From Pseudonocardia sp. HH130630-07 (lineage in GTDB: Bacteria > Actinomycetota > Actinomycetes > Mycobacteriales > Pseudonocardiaceae), in the NCBI RefSeq assembly GCF_001698125.1, contig NZ_CP013854.1:3286001-3350000 (forward strand): 64,000 bases of DNA. Reading direction: 5' to 3'. Below the pieces are notes generated by a model. That model was not told the origin of the DNA and did not search any database. It saw only the letters and a list, made by a program, of their open reading frames with translations. This document shows positions 16,974-24,410 of the stretch, piece after piece (positions within the stretch are counted from its first letter, which is position 1; the number at the start of each line of letters is the position of its first letter). Both the position numbers and the translations under genes were made by a program.

Positions 16974-17187
16974 ACACGGGAGAGGAGGTGGTCCAGCAGA
17001 TGAGCTATTGGACACGTGAGGTGGCCGTCAGCTAGCACCACGTTCTGCGTCGGCGGGGAGAACCCGTCCGGCGAGACGGTCGTGGAAGCCGGTGTGGTGC
17101 CGGCGAATTCCAGACGGTCACCCGTGATCCCCGGGTCCGGGCCACTCAGGTCCGGCGTGCGCACACCGGTGCGGCCCGGGGATCACG
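16974..17187 (+). ncRNA. Putative structured leader/small RNA with embedded short ORF
   Basis: From a TACGGT promoter the RNA would carry an extended Shine-Dalgarno (aggaggtggtcc at 16984-16995), an 11-residue ORF, and then stable pairings: CACCAC (17036-17041) with GTGGTG (17094-17099), enclosing small hairpins. It would end with a 13-bp perfect inverted repeat at 17123-17135/17175-17187. CACCAC can also pair with GGTGG inside the ORF (17020-17024) or with the Shine-Dalgarno, giving mutually exclusive folds. I do not recognise an Rfam family. The next plus-strand gene starts 140 nt later, so it could be a leader for it or a free-standing RNA. Confidence 0.4.
17000..17035 (+). CDS. Eleven-residue ORF with exceptional Shine-Dalgarno
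   Basis: The ATG at 17000 encodes MSYWTREVAVS and stops at TAG 17033-17035. The upstream aggaggtggtcc is complementary to about 12 nt of the 16S rRNA 3' tail (one G-U pair), far longer than normal sites here. The ORF uses codons rare in this genome (tat, aca, cgt), and a GTCCA/TGGAC hairpin loops out the start codon. This suggests a regulatory leader peptide or sequence conserved for RNA rather than protein. Function unknown. Confidence 0.45.
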   Translation: MSYWTREVAVS

Positions 17188-17327
17188 CATGTCCGGGGCC
17201 GGACGCCCCCTAGGGGATCCCCGACCGGCGTGCCCCACCGCGGTCCGGGTGCCCGCCCCGGTGTGGCGGCGGACACGACTCGCGACGCTCGACGCAGTGG
17301 CCGCACCGGCCCGTCGAGGGGGACACC

Positions 17328-18275
17328 ATGCGCGAGATCACCTGGCACCGACCGCTGTTCGTGATGTCCGCCGCGATGGCGGGGCTGGTCGTCGTCGCGG
17401 TGGTCGGCACCGTCGTCGACCACCGGATGCTGGCCGGCGCCTCGGTCTGGGCGAAGCCGTTGAAGTTCGGCGTCTCGTTCGCCGTCTACGGCCTGACGCT
17501 CGCCGCGCTGCTCCCGATGCTGCCCCGGGCGCGGCGCACGATGTGGTGGCTGGGGACGGCGTTCGCGGTGACCGGGCTCGTCGACGTCGGGTTCATCGCC
17601 CTGCAGGCGGCGCGCGGCACGCACAGCCACTTCAACACCGCCTCCGACCCGGTGAACGCGATCGGGCAGCAGATCTTCACCTCCGGGGTGCTGGGGCTGT
17701 TCGGCGTCAGCCTGCTGATCTCGGTGCTGCTGCTGTTCCAGCGGGTCGGCGACGCCGCCCTGACCCGGGCCCTGCGCGCCGGGCTGCTCCTCGCGACGGC
17801 CGGGATACTCGTCGCGTTCGGGATCGCCGGTTCCGGGCCGGAGCGGACCGTGACCGACGCCTACGGGCGGCCGGTGCCGCTGGCCGGGGCGCGCGGCGTC
17901 GGGAACCCGGACGGGTCCGGGATGCCGCTCACGAACTGGAGCACGACCGGTGGTGACCTGCGGGTCCCGCACTTCGTCGGGCTGCACGCGATCCAGGTGC
18001 TGGTCCTGGTCGTGCTGGTGCTGGCGGTGCTGGCCCGGCGGGTCGACCGCCTGCGGGACCCCGCGGTGCGGGCCCGGCTCACCGGGGTCGCGGTGCTCGG
18101 CGTCACCGGGGTCTTCGCGATCACGACCTGGCAGGCGGTCCGGGGGCAGTCGCTGGTCGCGCCGGACGAGCTGACCGGGACGGCCGCCGGTCTCCTCGCG
18201 GCGGTCTGCGTGGGATGGGCCTGGCTGGTGCTGTCCGGCGCGCGCAGCCACACCGGACGGGTGCCCGCGCCCTGA
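17328..18275 (+). CDS. Uncharacterised polytopic membrane protein
   Basis: A 315-residue protein with about eight hydrophobic segments: LFVMSAAMAGLVVVAVVG near the N-terminus, then FAVYGLTLAALLPML, a central run with VLGLFGVSLLISVLLL, and a long C-terminal pair including IQVLVLVVLVLAVLA. Loops carry W, K and F (SVWAKPLKFGVSF) but no known motif. It lies between purE and the TetR gene, a place where mycobacteria have nothing, so it is lineage-specific relative to that order. The leader RNA upstream might regulate it. No function can be proposed. Confidence 0.75.
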   Translation: MREITWHRPLFVMSAAMAGLVVVAVVGTVVDHRMLAGASVWAKPLKFGVSFAVYGLTLAALLPMLPRARRTMWWLGTAFAVTGLVDVGFIALQAARGTHSHFNTASDPVNAIGQQIFTSGVLGLFGVSLLISVLLLFQRVGDAALTRALRAGLLLATAGILVAFGIAGSGPERTVTDAYGRPVPLAGARGVGNPDGSGMPLTNWSTTGGDLRVPHFVGLHAIQVLVLVVLVLAVLARRVDRLRDPAVRARLTGVAVLGVTGVFAITTWQAVRGQSLVAPDELTGTAAGLLAAVCVGWAWLVLSGARSHTGRVPAP

Positions 18276-18335
18276 CCCGGCCGGGTCCGGAGCCGCCGGA
18301 CGCCCGAGCGGGCGCGACGGCGCCGGACCGCCCGG

Positions 18336-19031
18336 TCACCCCGGGTGCCGGTCCCGCTCCAGCGCCTGCGCCGCCCGCTCCAGGCGCCGGGTCACCGACT
18401 CCAGGTCGGGCTCGGCCGGCCGGTTCTCCGCCAGCGGCAGCATCGGCGCCACCTTCCGGAAGTGGGCCACCCACGTGGCCAGGTCCGCGGGCCGGGCACC
18501 GTCGGCCAGCCAGCGGCGCAGGGCCTGGTTGTGCGCCGCCACGAGCGCCGCCGCCGTCACCGCCGCGACGAGCTCGCCGTCGGTGCGCCCGGTCAGCCGG
18601 GCGGTCAGCTCGCGGGTGAACAACCGCCGGTAGTGGTGCACCGAGGCTGCCTCGCGGTCGCGCAGCGCGGGGACCGACCCGACCAGCGCGAACCGGAGCC
18701 GGGCGACGTCGGGATCGTCGGTGTAGAGGTCGAAGACCGTCTCCGCGGCACGCAGTACCAGTGACGGCAGCGGCTCGCCGGGATGGGCGTCGTCGAACAC
18801 CTCGGAGATCCGGGCGAGCCCGCGCTCGTGGTCGGGGGAGAGCGCGTCCTCCTTGCCGTGGAAGTAGCGGAAGAACGTCCGCCGGCCGACCTCGGCGGCG
18901 GCGGCGATGTCGTCGACGGTCGTGTCGTCGTAGCCGCGCTCGGTGAACAGCCGCGCCGCGGCGGCGACCAGCCGGCGCCGGACCTCGGCGCGTCCCTCGG
19001 CGGAACGCCCCCGACGGGTGCTGGTCGTCAT
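18336..19031 (-). CDS. TetR-family regulator
   Basis: A 231-residue repressor. The HTH is at about 18-65: RRRLVAAAARLFTERGYDDTTVDDIAAAAEVGRRTFFRYFHGKEDAL. The long ligand domain shows no known signature. It is divergent from the acyl-CoA dehydrogenase, with a perfect 16-bp palindrome at 19044-19059 between them; adjacent regulation, probably responding to an acyl-CoA or related ligand, is inferred. A TACCCT -10 box ends 8 nt before the ATG. Start 19031 fits the HTH position near the N-terminus. Confidence 0.9.
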   Translation of the reverse strand: MTTSTRRGRSAEGRAEVRRRLVAAAARLFTERGYDDTTVDDIAAAAEVGRRTFFRYFHGKEDALSPDHERGLARISEVFDDAHPGEPLPSLVLRAAETVFDLYTDDPDVARLRFALVGSVPALRDREAASVHHYRRLFTRELTARLTGRTDGELVAAVTAAALVAAHNQALRRWLADGARPADLATWVAHFRKVAPMLPLAENRPAEPDLESVTRRLERAAQALERDRHPG

Positions 19032-19043
19032 GGCACGGAGGGT

Positions 19044-19059
19044 AGCAACCGGCGTTGCT
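19044..19059. promoter_or_regulatory. Perfect palindrome, candidate TetR operator
   Basis: agcaac-cggc-gttgct is a 16-bp perfect palindrome in the 61-bp gap between divergent TetR and acyl-CoA dehydrogenase genes. A second palindrome, ggcac-gga-gtgcc (19064-19076), lies next to it. Overlap with the TetR -10 box suggests autorepression. Confidence 0.6.
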
Positions 19060-19092
19060 GGGTGGCACGGAGTGCCGTTAGCATCGGTCGGT

Positions 19093-20247
19093 ATGAACAG
19101 CGACTTCGACAGCTTCCGGCTCAGCGACGAGCACCAGGCCCTGCGCGCCGCGGTGCGGGACCTGGCGGAGTCGAAGATCGCCCCGCACGCGGCGGACGTC
19201 GACGAGCAGGCCCGCTACCCGATCGAGGCCCAGGAGGCGCTGACCCGCGCCGGCTTCCACGCGGTGATCGTCCCCGAGGTCTACGGCGGTGAGGGTGCCG
19301 ACGAGCTCGCCGGCTGCATCGTGATCGAGGAGGTCGCCCGGGTCTGCGCGTCGTCGTCGCTGATCCCCGGGGTGAACGGGCTCGGGCTGACCCCGATCCT
19401 GCTCTCCGCGTCCGACGAGCTGAAGAAGCAGGTGCTGCCCTCGGTCGCGTCCGGCGAGGCCATGGTCAGCTACGCCCTCTCCGAGCGCGAGGCGGGCTCG
19501 GACGCGGCGTCGATGAAGACCAGGGCCCGCCGCGACGGCGACGAGTGGGTCCTCAACGGCACCAAGTGCTGGATCACCAACGCCGGGCAGTCCACCTGGT
19601 ACACGGTGATGGCGGTGACCGACCCGGAGAAGAAGGCCAACGGCATCTCCGCGTTCGTGGTGCACGCCGACGACCCCGGCTTCGTGGTCGGGACGAAGGA
19701 GCGCAAGCTCGGCATCCACGGCTCACCCACCCGTGAGATCCACTTCGAGAACTGCCGGATCCCGGCCGACCGGATCATCGGCGCCGAGGGCACCGGCTTC
19801 AAGACGGCGCTGCGCACGCTGGACCACACGCGTCCGACGATCGGGGCGCAGGCCGTCGGGATCGCCCAGGGCGCCCTGGACGTCGCGACCGGGTACCTCA
19901 AGGAGCGCAAGCAGTTCGGCAGACACCTGGCGGAGTTCCAGGGCCTGCAGTTCATGCTCGCGGACATGGCGATGAAGGTCGAGGCCGCCCGGCAGCTCTG
20001 CTACGTCGCCGCCTCGCGCGCCGAGCGGGGCGAGCCGGACCTCGGGTTCATCTCCTCGGCCGCCAAGTGCTTCGCCTCGGACACCGCGATGCAGGTGACG
20101 ACCGACGCCGTGCAGCTGCTCGGCGGGGCCGGGTACACCCGGGACTTCCCGGTCGAGCGGATGATGCGCGACGCGAAGATCACCCAGATCTACGAGGGCA
20201 CCAACCAGATCCAGCGCATGGTGATGGCGCGCAACCTGCTGAAGTGA
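19093..20247 (+). CDS. Acyl-CoA dehydrogenase (FadE25-like)
   Basis: A 384-residue flavoprotein catalysing alpha,beta-dehydrogenation of acyl-CoA thioesters. It has both ACAD signatures: YALSEREAGSDAASM in the middle and LLGGAGYTRDFPVERMMRDAK in the C-terminal helix bundle. The catalytic Glu lies in QIYEGTNQIQRMV, the position used by short- and medium-chain enzymes. Adjacent location to purE (fadE25 in mycobacteria, here with two genes inserted between) fits that orthologue. ATG 19093; a TAGCAT -10 box ends 9 nt upstream. Control by the divergent TetR is likely. Substrate chain length is not certain. Confidence 0.92.
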   Translation: MNSDFDSFRLSDEHQALRAAVRDLAESKIAPHAADVDEQARYPIEAQEALTRAGFHAVIVPEVYGGEGADELAGCIVIEEVARVCASSSLIPGVNGLGLTPILLSASDELKKQVLPSVASGEAMVSYALSEREAGSDAASMKTRARRDGDEWVLNGTKCWITNAGQSTWYTVMAVTDPEKKANGISAFVVHADDPGFVVGTKERKLGIHGSPTREIHFENCRIPADRIIGAEGTGFKTALRTLDHTRPTIGAQAVGIAQGALDVATGYLKERKQFGRHLAEFQGLQFMLADMAMKVEAARQLCYVAASRAERGEPDLGFISSAAKCFASDTAMQVTTDAVQLLGGAGYTRDFPVERMMRDAKITQIYEGTNQIQRMVMARNLLK

Positions 20248-20287
20248 GGCGGTCCGCACCGCGGCGCCGGACCGCTACCGTCGCGGG

Positions 20288-21238
20288 GTGACCGGCGTCC
20301 TGGACTGGCTGCTCGACTCCGATCCCGCCCTGCGCTGGCAGGTCGAGCGGGACCTGGCCGGTGCTCCGCCGTCGCGGTGGCGGGCGACCCGGGCCCGGGT
20401 CGCGCACGAGGGATGGGGCGCCCGGCTGCTCGCACTCCAGGATCCCGACGGCCGCTGGGCCGGTGGCGCGTACTTCCCGGTCCCGGCCCCGGACGTCCCC
20501 GGCCAGGCGTGGACGGCGACCACCTGGTCGCTGACCACGCTGCGGGAGTGGGGCCTGGACCCCGCGGTCCTGCACGCCCGGCGCACCGCCGAGCTGCTCG
20601 ACGCGACCTGCCGCTGGGAGTACGAGGACCTGCCGTACTGGGACGGCGAGGTCGACTGCTGCATCAACGCCTCGACGCTCGCGAACGGGGTGTGGCTCGG
20701 CCGGGACGTCTCCGGGCTCGCCCGGTGGTTCGCCGACCACCGGCTCGACGACGGCGGCTGGAACTGCGAGTGGGTCGAGGGTGCCCGGCGCTCGTCGTTC
20801 CACTCGACGCTCAACTCGCTGATCGGGCTGCTCGCCCACGAGACCGCGACCGGCGGCACCCCGGAGACCCGGGAGGCCCGCCGGACCGGGGAGGAGTACC
20901 TGCTCACCCGCGAGCTGCTGTACCGCCGCAGCACCGGGGAGCGGGTCGGGCCGTGGGTGGACCGGTTCGCCTATCCGTTCCGCTGGCGCTTCGACGTGCT
21001 GCGGGCGACCGACCACTTCCGGCGCGCGCACGCTCTCGACGGTGGTGTGCCGGACCCGCGGCTGGCCGGGGCCGTCGACGTCGTCCGGGCCGCCCGGGGT
21101 GCGGACGGCCGGTGGCGCAACGGCGAGCGCGACCCCGGCGCGGTGTGGTTCGAGGTCGACGTCCCCGCCGGTGAACCCTCGCGGTGGCTGACGCTGTACG
21201 CCACCCGCGTCCTCACCTGGTGGGACGACCTCAGCTGA
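20288..21238 (+). CDS. Squalene-cyclase/prenyltransferase-like alpha-toroid protein
   Basis: A 316-residue soluble protein with recurrent Gly/Trp motifs typical of alpha/alpha toroid folds: LQDPDGRWAGGAYFPV, WTATTWSLTTLREWGLDPA, GGWNCEWVEGARRSSFHSTLNSLIGL and GADGRWRNGE. It lacks the catalytic DXDD motif of squalene-hopene cyclases and has no membrane segments, so it is probably not a real cyclase. Possible roles are a terpenoid-binding or degraded cyclase fold. GTG start 20288, where a TACCGT -10 box ends 7 nt upstream (leaderless). Its 3' end overlaps the convergent flippase gene by 8 nt. Function unknown. Confidence 0.75.
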   Translation: MTGVLDWLLDSDPALRWQVERDLAGAPPSRWRATRARVAHEGWGARLLALQDPDGRWAGGAYFPVPAPDVPGQAWTATTWSLTTLREWGLDPAVLHARRTAELLDATCRWEYEDLPYWDGEVDCCINASTLANGVWLGRDVSGLARWFADHRLDDGGWNCEWVEGARRSSFHSTLNSLIGLLAHETATGGTPETREARRTGEEYLLTRELLYRRSTGERVGPWVDRFAYPFRWRFDVLRATDHFRRAHALDGGVPDPRLAGAVDVVRAARGADGRWRNGERDPGAVWFEVDVPAGEPSRWLTLYATRVLTWWDDLS

Positions 21239-22526
21239 CCGGACGCCGCCCGATCCGCCGGTCCCGCAGCAGCAGGTACACCGCGAAGCCGGCCTGGACG
21301 AGGACGTACCCGATCACGAACGGCAGCATCACCAGCGCCGGGTGCACCGTCCCGGGCACCGGCAGCGGGACCAGCCAGGCGAACAGGACCACCAGCCCGC
21401 AGTTGAGCAGGGCCAGCCGGGCGAACCCGGTGCCGTCGCCGTCGGCCTGGCGGCGGGCCAGCTCGAACACCACCACCAGCCGGAACAGCACGCCGACCAT
21501 GAGCGCGGCGACGATCGGCGCCCCCACGGCGTAGCCCGCGCCCAGCACGCCCAGCACCGGCCCGCCGAGCAGCGCGCCCAGTGCCAGCAGCGGCACGAAC
21601 ACCAGCAGCATCCGGCGCCGGGTGAGCCGGGCCAGCTCGGCCGCGCGGTGCGGCTCCCGCGCCGTCGCGACGGCGAGGGAGTTGGTGAAGAACACCGCCG
21701 CGGTGTCGACGACGACCGTGGCCTGCCAGGCGACGAAGAAGACCGCGCCGATCGCGTTGCCCATCCGGAAGTTCGCCAGCAGCGGGATCTGGTTGTAGAG
21801 CAGCACCGCGCCGAACTGGGCGATCGCCGTCGGCGCCAGGAAGGCGACCATCGTCCGGCGGCTCGGCAGGTCCCCGGTGCGGTCGGTGTCGGCGGCGGCG
21901 AACCGGCGGACGACGACCCAGAGCAGGACGGTCCCCGCCGCCGTCCACAGCACGACCGGGATCGCCCAGGACAGCACCATGCCCTCGGCGGCGAACGCCG
22001 CACCGAGCACGCCGAGCAGCACGACCCGGGTGAGCGCGAACGTGCCGCCGCGCCACACCGCGAGCCACGGCCGCCCGGTGGCGACGAGCACGTAGTCGTG
22101 CACGACGAACACGCCCCAGCCGGCGCAGGCCAGCACCAGGAGTGCCAGTCCCCAGGCGAACGGCCGGTCGCCGGCGGCGACCTCGGCGACCCGCGGGACG
22201 ACCAGGCCGTAGACCAGGCCGGCCAGCCCGGACAGCGGCATGACGAGCAGCAGCGTGCCGAACACCAGCCGTACGGACTTCCGCCCGGCGCCCGGGAGCC
22301 AGCGCATGATCCCGATACCGAGGTTGAGCTGTGCGGCACCGCCGATCAGCTGCATGGCCGACACGAACTCGGTGGCCCGGCCGACCTCGGCCTGCGGCAT
22401 CACCCAGGCCGCGATGACGACCCCGAGCAGCCCGGCGACCGAGTTGAACGCCGAGGTCAGCGTGAGGGCGACGGAGTCACCGATCCCGTCACCGCGGCGG
22501 CGGGCGGTCGCGGGCGGGGAGGTCAT
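21231..22526 (-). CDS. Lipid-linked polysaccharide flippase-like membrane protein
   Basis: A 431-residue protein with 12 or more hydrophobic segments and the repeated layout of MATE/MOP-type polysaccharide exporters (the MurJ/Wzx group): VALTLTSAFNSVAGLLGVVIAAWVM at the N-terminus, repeated L/V-rich helices, charged short loops and a C-terminal tail of RDRRIGRR. A role moving lipid-linked glycans across the membrane is inferred from topology only. It converges on the cyclase-like gene with an 8-nt overlap. ATG 22526 with a TAGCGT box 10 nt upstream. Distant MATE multidrug transporters are the alternative. Confidence 0.75.
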   Translation of the reverse strand: MTSPPATARRRGDGIGDSVALTLTSAFNSVAGLLGVVIAAWVMPQAEVGRATEFVSAMQLIGGAAQLNLGIGIMRWLPGAGRKSVRLVFGTLLLVMPLSGLAGLVYGLVVPRVAEVAAGDRPFAWGLALLVLACAGWGVFVVHDYVLVATGRPWLAVWRGGTFALTRVVLLGVLGAAFAAEGMVLSWAIPVVLWTAAGTVLLWVVVRRFAAADTDRTGDLPSRRTMVAFLAPTAIAQFGAVLLYNQIPLLANFRMGNAIGAVFFVAWQATVVVDTAAVFFTNSLAVATAREPHRAAELARLTRRRMLLVFVPLLALGALLGGPVLGVLGAGYAVGAPIVAALMVGVLFRLVVVFELARRQADGDGTGFARLALLNCGLVVLFAWLVPLPVPGTVHPALVMLPFVIGYVLVQAGFAVYLLLRDRRIGRRPVS

Positions 22527-22605
22527 CGCGACGCAACGCTACGGCAGGACGGGCCCCGGGCCGGGCACCGGATCCGGCCGACCGGCGTTCCCGCGCCCGG
22601 GCGGG

Positions 22606-23289
22606 TCAGGCCGGCGGTCCGGCCGGGGCGGGTGCGGGGAGCCGTCCCGGCGCCGACCGGACGACGCGCGCGGCCCGCTCGACCCGCGCGCCGACGTCCG
22701 ACGGTCCGGTCGCGTCGCTGCTCAGGCCCCGGAGCAGGCCGGAGGCGAAGACGGTGGTGATCTCCTCGACCGTCTGCCGGCCGTCGGGCCGGTACCAGGT
22801 CCAGGCGTAGTTGCACATGCCGAAGATCTGCAGCGCGGTCATCTCCGGGTCGTCCACGGTGAGCGCGCCCGCCGTGCGCCCGGCGACCAGCGTGTCGACG
22901 ACGACGCCGGTGAACCGCTCCCGCTGCCGGTGCACGTACCCGTGCAGCTCGCCGGTCAGGTAGCGGACCAGCTCGCGCAGGCAGGCCAGCGTCGCGGCGC
23001 GGTCGTCGCGGTGCGCCACGAGCATCAGGTACATGAGCGCGACCAGCCGGTCCACCGGGTCCGGCAGCTCGGCCAGCACGTGGTCGACCTCGGCGAAGCG
23101 GCGGGTGAAGTAGGCGGCGTGCAGCTCGCCCAGCATGCTCTGCTTGTCGCCGAAGTGGTGGACGACGGTGCCCTTGCTCAGCCCGAGCGCCGTCGCGACG
23201 TCGGCGATGCTGGTCTCGGCGTAGCCCCGGTCGGCGACCATCTCCGCGAACACCAGCAGGATCGCGTCCCGCGAGCTCGCCCTGGCCAC
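22606..23289 (-). CDS. TetR-family regulator (HTH near N-terminus)
   Basis: A 227-residue regulator with HTH at about 10-57: LLVFAEMVADRGYAETSIADVATALGLSKGTVVHHFGDKQSML. The C-terminal domain has no known signature and ends in a Pro/Ala tail. GTG start at 23289, with TATGCT ending 7 nt upstream on its strand. It is divergent from nitronate monooxygenase, with two 16-bp operator candidates between (23318-23358) placed over both promoters. Repression of itself and its neighbour is the natural reading; the inducer is unknown. Confidence 0.9.
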   Translation of the reverse strand: MARASSRDAILLVFAEMVADRGYAETSIADVATALGLSKGTVVHHFGDKQSMLGELHAAYFTRRFAEVDHVLAELPDPVDRLVALMYLMLVAHRDDRAATLACLRELVRYLTGELHGYVHRQRERFTGVVVDTLVAGRTAGALTVDDPEMTALQIFGMCNYAWTWYRPDGRQTVEEITTVFASGLLRGLSSDATGPSDVGARVERAARVVRSAPGRLPAPAPAGPPA

Positions 23290-23317
23290 GGGCCGAGCAT
23301 AACCGCGACGGGTTGCC

Positions 23318-23358
23318 GACCGCTCGTACGGTCACTTATGTTGACCGTACGAGCGGTC
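23318..23358. promoter_or_regulatory. Paired TetR operators
   Basis: A 17-bp perfect inverted repeat (arms 23318-23334 and 23342-23358, 7-nt spacer). Each arm is itself a palindromic 16-mer with GACCG/CGGTC half-sites. The spacer carries a TATGTT -10 box of the plus-strand gene (23337-23342), and the left arm covers the -35 region of the TetR promoter. Confidence 0.7.
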
Positions 23359-23432
23359 AGTCAGCGTTCAGCCGGTGGTCCGCTCGTCGTCGCGACCCGA
23401 TGCCGCCGCTCCGATGCCGAAGAGGTGCAGTC

Positions 23433-24410
23433 ATGGCCCTCCCGCCCCCGCTCGACACGCCGCTGCGGGTCCCGGTGCTCGCCGCCCCGATGTTCATCGT
23501 GTCCGGGCCCGAACTCGTCGCCGCCCAGATCCGGGCCGGCGTGATCGGCTCGTTCCCCGCACTCAACGCCCGGCCGCAGAGCGAGCTGGGCGACTGGCTC
23601 GCCGAGATCGCCGGGACCGCCGGGACGGCGGCGCCGTACGCGGTCAACCTGATCGTGCACCGCAGCAACGACCGGCTCGACGCCGACCTGGCGACCGTCG
23701 CCGAGCACCGGGTGCCGGTCGTCATCACCTCGCTGGGCGCCCGGGCCGAGGTGAACGAGGCGGTGCACGCCTACGGCGGGCTGGTCCTGCACGACGTGAC
23801 GACGGACCGCTTCGCCCGCAAGGCCGTCGAGAAGGGCGCGGACGGGCTGATCGCGGTGGCGGCCGGGGCCGGGGGGCACGCGGGGACGCTGTCGCCGTTC
23901 GCACTGGTCCGCGAGATCCGGCGCTGGTTCGACGGGCCGCTCGCGCTCTCCGGTGCGATCGCGCACGGGGCGTCGGTGCTGGCCGCCGTCGCCGCCGGGG
24001 CCGATCTCGCCTACGTCGGCTCGGCGTTCCTGCCGACCCGGGAGTGCCGGGCCGCGGCCGCGTACAAGGACATGGTCCTCGGCTCGTCCTCGGCCGACAT
24101 CGTCTACACCAGCCGGTTCAGCGGCGTCCCGGCCAACTACCTGCGCGGGAGCATCGAGGCGGCGGGGCTCGACCCGGTCCCGGCGACCGGCACCGACCCC
24201 ACCCTGATGGACTTCGGCAGCGCACCGGACGACCGGCCCGGCCCCCGGCCGTGGCGCGACGTCTGGGGCGCCGGCCAGGGCATCGCCGACGTGGAGCGGG
24301 CCGGGACCACGGCCGAGCTGGTCGACCGGCTCGCCGAGGAGTACGACGCGGCGCTGCGCGGGCTCGGTGACCGGGTGCCGCAGGGCCGGGACCCGGCCCC
24401 TACAGGATGA
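23433..24410 (+). CDS. Nitronate monooxygenase-family FMN protein
   Basis: A 325-residue TIM-barrel flavoprotein of the NMO/2-nitropropane dioxygenase family. PVLAAPMFIVSGPELVAAQIRAGVIGSFPALN opens the barrel; GADGLIAVAAGAGGHAGTLSP is the FMN-phosphate segment, and ALSGAIAHGASVLAAVAAGADLAYVGSAFL completes the pattern. Such enzymes oxidise toxic alkyl nitronates; some members have other roles. ATG 23433 follows a purine-rich ribosome-binding site (agaggtg). It should be induced when the divergent TetR is released. The 3' end overlaps ilvA by 11 nt in convergent orientation. Confidence 0.9.
   Translation: MALPPPLDTPLRVPVLAAPMFIVSGPELVAAQIRAGVIGSFPALNARPQSELGDWLAEIAGTAGTAAPYAVNLIVHRSNDRLDADLATVAEHRVPVVITSLGARAEVNEAVHAYGGLVLHDVTTDRFARKAVEKGADGLIAVAAGAGGHAGTLSPFALVREIRRWFDGPLALSGAIAHGASVLAAVAAGADLAYVGSAFLPTRECRAAAAYKDMVLGSSSADIVYTSRFSGVPANYLRGSIEAAGLDPVPATGTDPTLMDFGSAPDDRPGPRPWRDVWGAGQGIADVERAGTTAELVDRLAEEYDAALRGLGDRVPQGRDPAPTG

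Noticed and set aside
17036-17160. Resemblance to a cobalamin riboswitch (ggaagccggtg... gccact)
   Set aside because: The B12 box (AGCCAGGAGACC type) is missing and the next gene is not a B12 gene; only short GC-rich similarity remains.
17016-17213. 65-codon frame starting inside the short ORF
   Set aside because: No ribosome-binding site of its own and codon use is not typical; the sequence is better explained as structured RNA.
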